Below, piece after piece: positions 33,224-46,245 of a stretch of 64,000 nucleotides of DNA. The notes under the pieces were generated by a model that had not been told where the DNA came from, searched no databases, and worked only from the letters and a program-made list of their open reading frames with translations. A program made the translations under genes and the position numbers. The stretch is from Eunapius fragilis (Eukaryota > Porifera > Demospongiae > Spongillida > Spongillidae), in contig OY811987.1 in assembly GCA_963681505.1 (NCBI GenBank), positions 1,633,066-1,697,065 of the forward strand, read 5' to 3'. Numbering within the stretch: position 1 is the stretch's first letter; every line of letters starts with the position of its first letter.

Positions 33224-33556
33224 TCACATGTCAGGAAAATCAGCAAAAATCATATCTCCAGTAATATAGTCAGTAAGCAGCTGTAATATGCATATTTTTT
33301 CATCTTCCCCTTCTTCCTTGATGTCTTCCTGTGTCCAGTAACAGATGGTGGCTTTTGGAACTTTGCAAGTACTTTTCACTGAATTAGCCATTCTCTGCAA
33401 CTCATCCTTCCTTTTAGCACAATTCTTACAATCAGTTCTTACATGAAGTGGAATAGGTAAAGGTGGATTGCACATTACATTTATCTCTGTATTCAAAACT
33501 GGTAAAGGAACAGCTACATCCTCAGCTGTGTCAATAGACCCAACTACCAGTACCAT
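33224..33556 (-). other. Cys-rich open frame, possible transposon remnant
   Basis: 110 codons including RTDCKNCAKRKDELQRMANS and TCKVPKATICYWTQEDI. The Cys-rich tail faintly resembles C-termini of piggyBac-type transposases, but too little is present to assign it. The right copy has the frame broken by a deletion. Confidence 0.25.
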
Positions 33557-34085
33557 AGCTATCCCACTATCAGAGGAATAGGTACTCCACTACCAGTACC
33601 ATAGGTATCCCACTACCAGAGGAATAGGTACCCCACTACCAGTCCAATAGCTATCCCACTACCAGAGCAATAAGTAGACCCCACTACCAGAGCCATAGCT
33701 ATCCCACTACCAGAGGAATAGGTACCCCACTACCAGTCCAATAGCTATATCCCACTACCAGAGCAATAAGTAGACCCCACTACCAGAGCCATAGCTATCC
33801 CACTACCAGAGGAATAGGTACCCCACTACCAGTGCTGTAGCTCCCACTACCATGCAGAGCAATAGGTACCCCAATACCAGTGCAATAGCTATCCTACGAC
33901 CAAAGATATAGGTACACCACTACCAGAACAATAGGTACTCCACTACAAGTACCATAGCTATCTTACTACCAGTGGAATAGGTACCCCACACTACCAGTGC
34001 AATAGCTATCCCACTACCAGAGCAATAGGTATCCCACTACCACTACCATGGTTATCCCACTACCAGAGGAATAGGTACCCCTCTA
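33537..34085. repeat. Degenerate ~21-bp minisatellite (CCACTACCAG...)
   Basis: Tandem variations on CCACTACCAGAGGAATAGGTAC and CCACTACCAGTACCATAGCTA without its two last bases. The right copy (43,325-43,887) has an inserted C-run at about 43,613-43,630 that is absent here. Confidence 0.85.
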
Positions 34086-34884
34086 CACTATAAACTGCTC
34101 ATTGAGAAACACCTCTACTTCAGCCCAACATTTTGTAAGATTTTTTGACAATATATTAATAATATGATGTATTGCCCACCGCAACGCATCAGGTGTAGTG
34201 GTGACACTGCTAAGTGCTTCCAGCAGAGTGTTCAAGAATTGATGCAATGATACTTCTTGTATTTTCTAAACGTTGAGATGCTACATTGGTGTGGATGTAA
34301 AACACTAGCCCCTTTCGTATCATGGGTGCTTGCCGTTCATTACCTTCATTAATGTCATTTTTAAAACTCTTCAAATCACCAACAGTCTTCATTATCCATG
34401 CAACTACACACAGAACTGTTGAATAAAAATATAGATTTTAATAAACATAGTATTAAAACATGAATAATAAACTAACATTGCATGTTGCCATGAACAAATT
34501 TTGATTAAATTGGTTTGATTGATAAGAGCACTGCGCTAAATCAGAATCTCGTGATATGCAAGGCACTGTTACTACATAAGCAGCAGAGTCTGAAAATTAT
34601 CTAGCTAAAGAACCCATGGCAACGAAAAGGTGCGTTTTTAATAGAACACCTCGTTAACACTCTCTACCTACGTAAAAAAAAAGGTCAGATACATATCTTA
34701 TAATTAGTAACATTAGGGCAAATAGGTATGACGTCCCACTGTCATAAAAGCTATTAGCTTTCACGATAATCGCGTACTTTAAACCATATGAAGCCCTTCG
34801 TGGAAGCTTCGAGACAACACCCTGCGCATTGTCTGATTGCCCTCATATTAAAATGAGTAATGCATCTAGGTGTCCTTAATGCCT
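34086..34884. other. No recognised gene
   Basis: AT-rich sequence with a 60-codon minus-strand open frame (34,210-34,392) of unknown origin. No splice or transposon signals could be tied together. Confidence 0.35.
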
Positions 34885-35181
34885 GCATGGCCGTAGTCAA
34901 TCACAAAAATTTGGGGGGGCTAATTAATATTCATGATCTTGATATGACACTTAAATGTACATTCTATACAGTATGCATTAAACGGCAAATGTTCCCAATA
35001 CAGTGTGGCGGCTTGAATTATGGCATACAATACGGGCAACTTGCAATACCGGAATGTGTTCAATTTGTGTTACCGCGCGTACTATAACATCAACGTGTAT
35101 CCTTTTATAAATAATATGCTGGACCAAAATTTTGGGGGGGCTTAAGCCCCCCCAAGCCCTCCCCCCCTTACTACGGCCTTG
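34885..35181. mobile_element. MITE with CATGGCCGTAG ends
   Basis: Left end GCATGGCCGTAG, right end CTACGGCCTTG, with G/C runs inside each end. TGCCT flanks both sides (34,880-34,884; 35,182-35,186). Same family as the element at 55,660. Copy at 44,691-44,985. Confidence 0.65.
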
Positions 35182-36148
35182 TGCCTTCATATGTATTTCA
35201 TGCAACCCATTCAATGCGCTACAAAATTCTATAGCCATCAAACCGTTCCCTTTTTTGACACGCCCACAACTTACTACTGCGAATCGTTTCACCGTATCGA
35301 GAGTTATAGAACTCTCATATAGGATTTGACCCCGATTATGAATGTCATTAAAAAAACGCGACCCGCTTCTAACAAGACTCCCGACGAGCGGATGGCTTAC
35401 CTTGTTATCGTCGTCGTACAAGAAGGCAACAACAAGCAGTTTCGTGTTTGTTTGATGTCACAAAACCGCGTGGTTGTAGAGAACAAAACAATTTTCGAAA
35501 CTCGTACCCAGTCCAACGTTCTTCTTCTTGTTCTTGTTCTTGTTCTTGACCACGCATAACTCGGGATAGGAACACTTTTAAGAAATGAAAATTACACCAA
35601 TGGCTTCAGAATTCGTTGGCATTCTCGCTTCTGTGGTCAAAACGTCTCTAGGCTACATGACATATATCGGTGGTTGTGTTAGCAAATCACGTATAGTTAA
35701 GCTTACTGCACTGACAAGACTCGGGTAGGTCCTACTTCGCTCTTTATACGAAGTACTAGCAGTATACATCACGTAATCAAATGTGTATGGTCTGGGCACT
35801 ACACGTAGTGGTAATTAACTGTGGCGGTTATAATAACGTGCACGTGCGTACTATAATCATTCTTGTTATTCGATCGTTGTAAGTTTGACCATAGTCTAAT
35901 ATCTATGGTTTGAAGCTCTTTGTAACTTAGTGAAGTAGTTTTTTTTTTTTCAAAATGCCTTCACGTGCAAGGTACAGATCCTGAAAAAAGACAGCGATAT
36001 TGCCATAGTCCTGAACGTCATCTCGCTCGGCGAAAAGAGTTAAGGTCACTCAAAGCATGTCGTACCTTTACAACCTCCCTCTCATATCACGATGGATTAC
36101 TTAACATGCTATACGGCTCATAATCGGGTATGAATAAAAATCAATGAA

Positions 36149-36441
36149 ACAAGTAAATAAAAAACATTCTCTGTGAGAAAGTTGGTGGCATATAGGATTT
36201 GAAGGCAATGGTGGTGTAAAAAGGAAGGAAACAAGGGTCTAATAATAAGGGAAAATGGAATAGTCCTATATTTAGCACATTTCTATATGTAGGATATAGT
36301 ATGTTGTTCATGTGCTAAATATAGGACTATTCCATTTTCCCTTATTATTAGACCCTTGTTTCCTTCCTTTTTACACCACCATTGCCTTCAAATCCTATAT
36401 GCCACCAACTTTCTCACAGAGAATGTTTTTTATTTACTTGT
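36149..36441. mobile_element. Perfect foldback (palindromic) MITE, 132-bp arms
   Basis: Left arm 36,149-36,280 and right arm 36,310-36,441 are exact reverse complements over 132 bp, with a 29-nt loop. Arms begin ACAAGTAAATAAAAAACATT. No open frame. Diverged relatives at 4,740 and 37,583; identical copy at 45,953-46,245 in the duplicated contig end. Confidence 0.92.
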
Positions 36442-36626
36442 ACAACGAATAGCAAATGCTAAATGAAGCCATGGGCTAACTTTATAGAATATAGCAAGCA
36501 CAACAAAACTCAAAACCAGCGCAAACAAACGATCGCCTCAAATCAATCCTCTCCGGCAGTCAAAAATTACGTTACAATTTTTGGGAGACAATTTTTTTAC
36601 GGTAGTTACGTGATTTATCCAAGTAC

Positions 36627-37135
36627 CTACTCTGGCAGAGAGGAAAAGCTGCCCGAAATGTGGACGGGATATGCACCCTGTGAAGAGGAGAGCAGTAAAT
36701 AAAGAGCAAATGGGATGGGGATGCCCAAGAAAAGGTTGTAGGCAGGAAGTAGCTCTGCGTTCAGGGACACACACACTAACCCAACAACATACATCTTATC
36801 ACGCACATGGGATAAGGGTGGGGTAGCTAGAAAAGAACCGGGGAGGTTAAGGCTGGGCAGGAGCCGAGGAGACGTCCCGAAAGCTAGCAAGGAGCGGCCG
36901 GAAGGAGAGCTACGCTTTCAAGAGGAGGACCAACGAAATCCAGCACCGTTTCAATGAAGACGTAGAGGACAAGCTGGATGAGGCAGAGGTGGCCGTCGCC
37001 AAAGCGGAGCCCACAGCGGAAGGGCGTGCGAAGGAGGCGTTGACTGAAGGTAGGCAGCTAATCGCCTACAGGCAGAAGCTGCTAAAACTGGCCGACCGGT
37101 CCCAGAAATTTCGGACGCTCATTACGTATTCCTGA
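36627..37135 (+). mobile_element. Composite repeat: zinc-ribbon transposase fragment joined to coiled-coil ORF
   Basis: First part encodes CPKCGRDMHPVKRRAVNKEQ, then MGWGCPRKGCRQEVALRSGT, a zinc ribbon of IS1595/Merlin type. From about 36,790 it continues into KANEIQHRFNEDVEDK-like coiled-coil sequence of another element, ending LLKLADRS. The same junction recurs at 59,212, so this is a composite repeat, not a chance join. Relative to that copy a 21-bp segment between GAAGGAGGC-type direct repeats is missing. Copy at 46,431-46,939. Confidence 0.6.
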
Positions 37136-37582
37136 CGCGTCATTGCAAACGTCCGTTAATTTTCCGCGCACGCGTCCATTGACATGTATGGAACAAAGTG
37201 CATTTCTGTTCAGTATATATCAGGAATCAACAGAAATAAAAACGGTCAAAAATATAGTTAAGGACATCTTTCACTATGCGTCATTGATGAAACAAAAAAA
37301 ATTCAGGGTCTATCTGTAGGTTCCATGGCATGTAGAAATTGTGTAGAAATTTGGGTTTTGTCAAGATGTTTGTGCATTTTTCTCAGGATCTGTGATAGTT
37401 GCAGTAAAAACCAGTTATTATAATGTTACGAAGAGTGTTTCAGACGTAGCTTGAAACGCAAAACCAGGTATAAGCCATTTCCCGCCAAAAAGAAAAGGTG
37501 TTATCCAATATAATATTGACGGCCCGCAGCCTATGCCTGTACAATGTATGGCGCACGTGATGCGTTTCCAATATTATTGTCG

Positions 37583-37775
37583 TACAAGTAGATAAAAAAT
37601 TTCTCTTTGAGAAAGAGAGTGGGATGTAGGATTGGGATTGGTGGTGTAAAAAGCAAGGAAACAAGACACATTATGGATTGGTACCAGAATACAACAAGAC
37701 GGTCCTATACATTTAGCCAAGAACCATGCACTTTGAATTTCAATTAGCTAAATGTAGGACCGTCTTTTAACGTAT
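37583..37775. mobile_element. Foldback-family MITE, rearranged
   Basis: Left part matches the 36,149 family (GTACAAGTAGATAAAAAATT, GGTGGTGTAAAAAGCAAGGA); inner arms AAGACGGTCCTATACATTTAGC/GCTAAATGTAGGACCGTCTT without their outer two bases remain, but the right outer arm differs. Copy near 47,387. Confidence 0.55.
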
Positions 37776-38265
37776 GTTCTGGCCAAAAACCTGTACGGCT
37801 TTGACCGTATAGGCCACAGCGGTTGTTGCGGCCCTTCCGTCTCATTAGGAAGATGTTAAAATGACCAGTATGGCATTTTTTAAATTTTATTTTATTTTAA
37901 TATCTAATGTGCACAGTTCAATATAATTTTTAAAAGTGCAAACCTGTTTAAGCTGCTTAATTTTCATTGTTATCATCCGCCTGCAAGTTTCGAGCAATTA
38001 CGAATAGGATTGTGTCAGCTCCATAGAGTGTATAGGATCATGCATGCAGCATATGTTCAATCTGTGCAATGAAGAAGTCGTTTGATGAGAGATTGCTCCC
38101 TTTGATAAAACATAAACAACATTCTCGTTTGCATAAATGCAATATCCTCCCATCTCGAAACTGCCGTGCCGTCCAGAAAACCTCCCATCTCGAAACTGCC
38201 GTGCATGCCGTCCAATGTGTACATGCATGTGTACTTTAATAAAATTTAATTGTAATATAGCTCAG

Positions 38266-38343
38266 TGGCGGATCCAGGGGGGGGGGGTGGGGGGGGGGGG
38301 GGGGGGGGGGGTGGCGGGGGTATACCTCCCCCCCCCCCCCCCC
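38266..38343. repeat. CAGTGGCGGATCCAGG end with poly-G/poly-C runs
   Basis: Matches the start of the 5-bp-TSD MITE family. No matching right end was found nearby. G- and C-run lengths differ between this and the right copy (48,067), as expected of homopolymer error. Confidence 0.6.
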
Positions 38344-38791
38344 GCCAATAATATCTCATTAATTATTCATTGTGGCGTATGTGCATGTACTTGTAGACTA
38401 GTAGTTGACCGGACCTTTTCAGCAGGCGCTAACGAAGTATATACGTACCGTATTAGTTATTCTTGAACAGTACACGCAGGCTGCCGTAGGCCGGCTAGGG
38501 GTCCGGCCTGACAGGTCGGCCTGGCAGGCCAAATTAGTAGAAGTTATAGTTTATAAATGTCAATCATGGTGTTACGTTATACGATGTCAATCATCGAAGC
38601 GTGTCCGTCGGTTTTTACGATTTCTATACGGCATTACCTTCTGCTCAGCGGCTCAAACCTGTTTCAAACCTGGATCTGTGGGAATACAATCCCGAGGAAC
38701 TCGTGAGATTCACGCCATTGCGAAGGTTTAGTAGTACTGTAGTAGTGCAAACACATCCGCTGTCTGGCATCATTTCAAGGTCAATACATCA

Positions 38792-39148
38792 ATGGAGTAT
38801 GCAGATAAAGCGTGGTGTGATTACTGCCACAGGCCATTCTCCAGGGAACACTGCACTTTGTCTAGACACATTGAACGGCATCACAAGGATGAACGACAAT
38901 GTGTGTGTCGCAGTCACTGTTTTCGCAACACAGTTAAGGAGGAATATGATCCTTGGCTTCGACTCTCGGAGATCAGATCAGTAGATGTCATGGCTTCTTT
39001 AGATCCTTTGGAATGGTGTAAAATGCACAACACACAATTTCCCACTATTGCAAAGCTTGCTCGAAAGTACCTGGCTATTCCAGCGTCATCCGCTCCATCA
39101 GAAAGCGGAGTGTTTTCAAGAGCCCAGTTGATCCAGGAGCGACAGTGA
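38792..39148 (+). pseudogene. Internally deleted hAT transposase (BED/C2H2 finger joined to dimerisation domain)
   Basis: 118 codons: MEYADKAWCDYCHRPFSREH and TLSRHIERHHKD form a Cys2-His2 (BED-like) finger, then DPLEWCKMHNTQFPTIAKLA, RKYLAIPASSAPSE and GVFSRAQLI form the hAT C-terminal block. The catalytic middle is absent. Frame is open through the junction, so a short DNA-binding/dimerising protein could be made. Copy at 48,590-48,946. Confidence 0.7.
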
Positions 39149-39644
39149 TGGAGCCTGCATGTCCAGAAATAGTGACATCAGTGCATAACTCGGCTTAAAA
39201 TTGTGATTAAAAAATTCTGATTTCACCGTTAAACTCACCAGACACTTTAGAGATTTATCACGTTATTAAAACAGCTAATTAATTTTTATAAAAATATTAT
39301 TATTTTCGCCGATTATAAATGAATTACAAGTCTGCATGGTAGGGGAGTTGGGCAAGGCCATCGGTTTGATAGAAATGTCCCAAACTAAGGCTATCGTTGA
39401 TTTCAGAATCTAACCTTGCGCATGCGCATCTGTCTTTAAACGTTTTAGATCGCAACTCGTGCCATTAGAGGTCACGTGAACTGTTATTTAAACCATGTTA
39501 CTGAACCCGCTATAATATGCTTCCCTGTCGCCTGATAAGTATTATTTCGGCGCAGCCCAACCTTCGCGTTTTGTGGAAGTTCGGGTATCAAGCCAGGCTC
39601 GTAGGCTGGGTTCGGTCGACACCCCCGCCCGTACAGGCCAAGCT

Positions 39645-39735
39645 AGTTCCGCTTGCCCGAGCTGGTTCCACCTGCCCAAGCTAGCCTGGTTCCGCCTGCC
39701 TAAGATGGTTCCGCTAGCCCAAGCTGGTTCCGCTT
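39645..39735. repeat. Degenerate ~18-bp GC-rich tandem repeat
   Basis: Variants of GCCCAAGCTGGTTCCGCCT repeated about five times. Copy near 49,440-49,532. Confidence 0.6.
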
Positions 39736-39949
39736 CTTTTCGCTTACCATGAAAATAACGTTGCTAATGAATTAATCATGAGTTATACGTACAAATGAAA
39801 ATTAGCGAGCGTGAGGTAATACTAACGGTACCGTGACATCTTGGGCCTGGGGCGCCCACGGCCCGTAACGAACGGCAGTCAGAGTGGCGGGTCCGGGGTA
39901 CGTCAAATACATGCCAGTATATCGTTCATTAAGGATATTCTCTGGCTTG

Positions 39950-40098
39950 CGAGTTAACAGGACTAATATAACTTTCCTATCTACGATCCATCAGGGCAGT
40001 TAACTCGCAAGCCAGACCTACTTCGTAATCGAACGGCGCAACCCCATGTAAATTAATCTGTCAGCCGTTGTGCAGTTCAATATAACGAAGTAGGTCTG
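39950..40098. repeat. Two overlapping hairpins
   Basis: TCTGGCTTGCGAGTTAAC pairs with GTTAACTCGCAAGCCAGA (about 39,950-40,016), and AGACCTACTTCGT pairs with ACGAAGTAGGTCT (about 40,013-40,098). Probably ends of small transposons. Repeated in the right copy near 49,738-49,896. Confidence 0.65.
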
Positions 40099-40617
40099 CC
40101 TCAAGCCGGACCTATATACTTCGCAACGCTTGCTTCTGTAGTCTCGCTCTTGCGAGCTAGAAAAAAAAGTAATTCTTGTCATATGTTTATTTTGACATGT
40201 TTCTACGCAATTATGCGATGTTTTGTGCCTTCAACATTGCAAAAGTTGCAAAGCTGCAGGGGCAATGGTGAAGCTAACAGCGCTCTCCCGGCCCATACCC
40301 CCTAGCTGGGCGGGAAGACCTCTCCCCCACTAGCCTACGGGCCTGCAAGCTTATAGCAAGATCGCTATCAGAGGGATACAAATCTTGGTATAGGCTTGAA
40401 AATGCGAAGTTCGGGCTACGCCCAACTAAATAGTGCATCTTCTCGAAAACAGTTTGTATAATTGGCGGTGCGCTCCTTTTAAGTCCATTGCACAAGGATC
40501 CGTTTATTCATATTGACCTACTCGATCCGACTGAGGATGAAAAAGGTTGCTCCTGAGTTGTAGAGATTCCATAGGCGTAGGAAAAGGGGGTGGGGGGCCA
40601 AAAGTCATCCATTTTCA

Positions 40618-40817
40618 NNNNNNNNNNNNNNNNNNNNNNNNNNNNNNNNNNNNNNNNNNNNNNNNNNNNNNNNNNNNNNNNNNNNNNNNNNNNNNNNNNN
40701 NNNNNNNNNNNNNNNNNNNNNNNNNNNNNNNNNNNNNNNNNNNNNNNNNNNNNNNNNNNNNNNNNNNNNNNNNNNNNNNNNNNNNNNNNNNNNNNNNNNN
40801 NNNNNNNNNNNNNNNNN
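40618..40817. other. Assembly gap (200 N)
   Basis: Exactly 200 N, a scaffolding placeholder. Apparent open frames running through it are meaningless. Confidence 0.99.
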
Positions 40818-41052
40818 GGAACACAGGAAGATGTGTGTACATATCAGGCATCACACACATGCACACACACACAAACTTTCCCTCACATATCAGGCAACAC
40901 ACACATGCACACGTACACACACACACACACACACACCCTTTCTCTCACATATCAGGCAACACACACATGCACACACACACAACACACCCTTTCCCTCACA
41001 TATCAGGCCAACACACGCTCAACTTCTCCTCATATCAACACCCACACACACA

Positions 41053-41597
41053 CCTTTCCCATGTACACCAAGTCTGTATGAACCAAATGTGAAGATGTTG
41101 CCACCAACTTCCTTTGCTTCAGTTTCGGTCTTTCCCTAAAAAAGAAAATGTATCTAACCTAATACTAACGTAGCCATACATATATGCCTTCACCTTCTTA
41201 ATGCTCATTTGGTATAATCAGCTCTTGACCAACTCATTCAGCTTTACCAAACCAGAATCCTTCAGTAGAATACACATGCAGAATAGTTTGAACATCCAAT
41301 TGGTATACCTTGCCCACCTGTGTTCACGATCCTCTTTGGTGTCAAACATGTCATGGCGCTCCAGACATTCCACAAGGTCTTTAGTAAGCTTCAAGTCCTA
41401 TTTTTAAATACCACGCCAGCATGGTAAAAACAACCTGATCGTCGGTCTCATGCTAATGCGGTGGACCTTACTTGCGGCTCGGTAGCGCTAAACTTAGAGG
41501 TGAGGTATCAACTCCCAAACGTTTGCCTTGTTATTAAAGCTAGTATAAGCTCATCTTCGCTGGCTTTATCACTCCACTTACTGGTTTGTGTACTCAT
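41053..41597 (-). pseudogene. Second copy of PAP-like exons 1-5 (assembly redundancy)
   Basis: Counterparts of 31,252-31,799. Exon 4 reads AAGAGCTGATTATACC where the left copy has AAGAGCTGGATATACC, and lacks one A earlier, so the frame is broken; exon 2 also lacks one C. These look like uncorrected contig-end errors rather than gene decay. Confidence 0.8.
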
Positions 41598-41977
41598 GAC
41601 GATAGAACCATACACGCTTCTGTCGGTTGAACGAAGTGGAAACTAGCTCCCTCCGGTAATTGGAGTAGCCGCGTGGTGGGGGGCACAAATGGATGTGAAG
41701 GTGTGAATACTGTCATTCTATAAGCGTCGTGCACTTGAGCAAGTTCCGATCTCTGACTGTTGTCGCAATGGCTGAGATCGCGGAGCTAGTGGAGGAGGTG
41801 AGAAGGCTACGGAAGTGGTTCTTTTGTAGTAGGACGTCCCCCCCCATTATTAATAATCAACAAATCAATTAACAGCCTTTGATGTAATCAACAGTGAACA
41901 GTGTCCCGTAACCATGGCCGGCGGAGCGCAGCAGGCAACCCAGGCAATTGCCTGGGTAGATTTTTGGGCTTAAAAAG

Positions 41978-42012
<35 letters not shown>

Positions 42013-45000
42013 GCACGGCTCGTTTCAAGTCTTCGGCTGTGTCGCGATCGGCTCTGTACGGTAGGCTCAGCATCGTCCTGGAGAGAGCCAAATAATGTAG
42101 GGCCATGGCCACGTTAGCTAGCTATCTTCCACAGTTTATTGACTCCTAGTGGTCTTATTAAGGTTTATCTTGTAATCTTAAATAAATAAATAATATACGG
42201 CTATACGTACTATTAAAAAAACAACCTAGTTTCATGACACATACTTAAAAAGCTTCCTCCTCTTGCCTGGGTTGAAATTTAGACCTTCCGCCAGCTCTGG
42301 TAACTGTCTCTCAAGAGCAATCGTTGGCGCGTAATCATGTGTATAAAAGGTGAGTTAAAAGAATAAGCTGCATTTCAGCGTGAGATATGGCACAAGTTCA
42401 GTTGCCACAGTGGTTGGTTGGCCACATCACGTACAGAGGTCTCTGCACAGCATTGTCTGACGTTGAATCCACGGTGCATTGGTGCAGCGATACAAACTCC
42501 TTGCAGAGAGGAAAAGCTGCCCGAAATGTGGATGGGATATGCACCTCCTGAAGAGGAGAGCAGTAAACAAAGAGCAGAGATAGGTACTTGGATATTTTTT
42601 TCAAATTGATATTATTGCAACAATTCGCATGGTTCTAAAAAGAGTAAAAAATGTGCATTCCAACGGTATATTAATTATCATATCATCTTTTTTCATTCGG
42701 TCAATACGGCAGCATAAAGCGGTACTTTTGAATGTATGGAATTGAATGACCGCGCTAAAAAAAAAACTGTGCCGGTTTAACTTATATTCACTACAGTGAT
42801 CTTACTAAACATGCTACTGCAGCCAAATATATAAGGAGTAACTGCCACACATACCTGCATATAAAAATAGTTTTTAGAAGGTATTACAGCAGATATTATG
42901 CATAAAATCATGCCAAATATGCAGGCTGCTCATGGTAGCAATATACAAATATATAGCCAAGTGTGCATATATCATGTTCTCCGAAACACAATTTTACCAT
43001 TCAATGAAAAAGGCATTTCACATGTCAGGAAAATCAGCAAAAATCATATCTCCAGTAATATAGTCAGTAAGCAGCTGTAATATGCATATTTTTTCATCTT
43101 CCCTTCTTCCTTGATGTCTTCCTGTGTCCAGTAACAGATGGTGGCTTTTGGAACTTTGCAAGTACTTTTCACTGAATTAGCCATTCTCTGCAACTCATCC
43201 TTCCTTTTAGCACAATTCTTACAATCAGTTCTTACATGAAGTGGAATAGTAAAGGTGGATTGCACATTACATTTATCTCTGTATTCAAACTGGTAAAGGA
43301 ACAGCTACATCCTCAGCTGTGTCAATAGACCCAACTACCAGTACCATAGCTATCCCACTATCAGAGGAATAGGTACTCCACTACCAGTACCATAGGTATC
43401 CCACTACCAGAGGAATAGGTACCCCACTACCAGTCCAATAGCTATCCCACTACCAGAGCAATAAGTAGACCCCACTACCAGAGCCATAGCTATCCCACTA
43501 CCAGAGGAATAGGTACCCCACTACCAGTCCAATAGCTATATCCCACTACCAGAGCAATAAGTAGACCCCACTACCAGAGCCATAGCTATCCCACTACCAG
43601 AGGAATAGGTACCCCCCCCCCCCCCCCCCCACTACCAGTGCTGTAGCTCCCACTACCATGCAGAGCAATAGGTACCCCAATACCAGTGCAATAGCTATCC
43701 TACGACCAAAGATATAGGTACACCACTACCAGAACAATAGGTACTCCACTACAAGTACCATAGCTATCTTACTACCAGTGGAATAGGTACCCCACACTAC
43801 CAGTGCAATAGCTATCCCACTACCAGAGCAATAGGTATCCCACTAACACTACCATGGTTATCCCACTACCAGAGGAATAGGTACCCCTCTACACTATAAA
43901 CTGCTCATTGAGAAACACCTCTACTTCAGCCCAACATTTTGTAAGATTTTTTGACAATATATTAATAATATGATGTATTGCCCACCGCAACGCATCAGGT
44001 GTAGTGGTGACACTGCTAAGTGCTTCCAGCAGAGTGTTCAAGAATTGATGCAATGATACTTCTTGTATTTTCTAAACGTTGAGATGCTACATTGGTGTGG
44101 ATGTAAAACACTAGCCCCTTTCGTATCATGGGTGCTTGCCGTTCATTACCTTCATTAATGTCATTTTTAAAACTCTTCAAATCACCAACAGTCTTCATTA
44201 TCCATGCAACTACACACAGAACTGTTGAATAAAAATATAGATTTTAATAAACATAGTATTAAAACATGAATAATAAACTAACATTGCATGTTGCCATGAA
44301 CAAATTTTGATTAAATTGGTTTGATTGATAAGAGCACTGCGCTAAATCAGAATCTCGTGATATGCAAGGCACTGTTACTACATAAGCAGCAGAGTCTGAA
44401 AATTATCTAGCTAAAGAACCCATGGCAACGAAAAGGTGCGTTTTTAATAGAACACCTCGTTAACACTCTCTACCTACGTAAAAAAAAAGGTCAGATACAT
44501 ATCTTATAATTAGTAACATTAGGGCAAATAGGTATGACGTCCCACTGTCATAAAAGCTATTAGCTTTCACGATAATCGCGTACTTTAAACCATATGAAGC
44601 CCTTCGTGGAAGCTTCGAGACAACACCCTGCGCATTGTCTGATTGCCCTCATATTAAAATGAGTAATGCATCTAGGTGTCCTTAATGCCTGCATGGCCGT
44701 AGTCAATCACAAAAATTTGGGGGGGCTAATTAATATTCATGATCTTGATATGACACTTAAATGTACATTCTATACAGTATGCATTAAACGGCAAATGTTC
44801 CCAATACAGTGTGGCGGCTTGAATTATGGCATACAATACGGGCAACTTGCAATACCGGAATGTGTTCAATTTGTGTTACCGCGCGTACTATAACATCAAC
44901 GTGTATCCTTTTATAAATAATATGCTGGACCAAAATTTTGGGGGGCTTAAGCCCCCCCAAGCCCTCCCCCCCTTACTACGGCCTTGTGCCTTCATATGTA

Positions 45001-45952
45001 TTTCATGCAACCCATTCAATGCGCTACAAAATTCTATAGCCATCAAACCGTTCCCTTTTTTGACACGCCCACAACTTACTACTGCGAATCGTTTCACCGT
45101 ATCGAGAGTTATAGAACTCTCATATAGGATTTGACCCCGATTATGAATGTCATTAAAAAAACGCGACCCGCTTCTAACAAGACTCCCGACGAGCGGATGG
45201 CTTACCTTGTTATCGTCGTCGTACAAGAAGGCAACAACAAGCAGTTTCGTGTTTGTTTGATGTCACAAAACCGCGTGGTTGTAGAGAACAAAACAATTTT
45301 CGAAACTCGTACCCAGTCCAACGTTCTTCTTCTTGTTCTTGTTCTTGTTCTTGACCACGCATAACTCGGATAGGAACACTTTTAAGAAATGAAAATTACA
45401 CCAATGGCTTCAGAATTCGTTGGCATTCTCGCTTCTGTGGTCAAAACGTCTCTAGGCTACATGACATATATCGGTGGTTGTGTTAGCAAATCACGTATAG
45501 TTAAGCTTACTGCACTGACAAGACTCGGGTAGGTCCTACTTCGCTCTTTATACGAAGTACTAGCAGTATACATCACGTAATCAAATGTGTATGGTCTGGG
45601 CACTACACGTAGTGGTAATTAACTGTGGCGGTTATAATAACGTGCACGTGCGTACTATAATCATTCTTGTTATTCGATCGTTGTAAGTTTGACCATAGTC
45701 TAATATCTATGGTTTGAAGCTCTTTGTAACTTAGTGAAGTAGTTTTTTTTTTTTCAAAATGCCTTCACGTGCAAGGTACAGATCCTGAAAAAAGACAGCG
45801 ATATTGCCATAGTCCTGAACGTCATCTCGCTCGGCGAAAAGAGTTAAGGTCACTCAAAGCATGTCGTACCTTTACAACCTCCCTCTCATATCACGATGGA
45901 TTACTTAACATGCTATACGGCTCATAATCGGGTATGAATAAAAATCAATGAA

Positions 45953-46245
45953 ACAAGTAAATAAAAAACATTCTCTGTGAGAAAGTTGGTGGCATATAGG
46001 ATTTGAAGGCAATGGTGGTGTAAAAAGGAAGGAAACAAGGGTCTAATAATAAGGGAAAATGGAATAGTCCTATATTTAGCACATTTCTATATGTAGGATA
46101 TAGTATGTTGTTCATGTGCTAAATATAGGACTATTCCATTTTCCCTTATTATTAGACCCTTGTTTCCTTCCTTTTTACACCACCATTGCCTTCAAATCCT
46201 ATATGCCACCAACTTTCTCACAGAGAATGTTTTTTATTTACTTGT
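45953..46245. mobile_element. Perfect foldback MITE, right copy
   Basis: Identical to 36,149-36,441, including the 29-nt loop. Confidence 0.9.

Noticed and set aside
40547..41092. Open frames spanning the N run
   Set aside because: They cross an assembly gap of unknown content.
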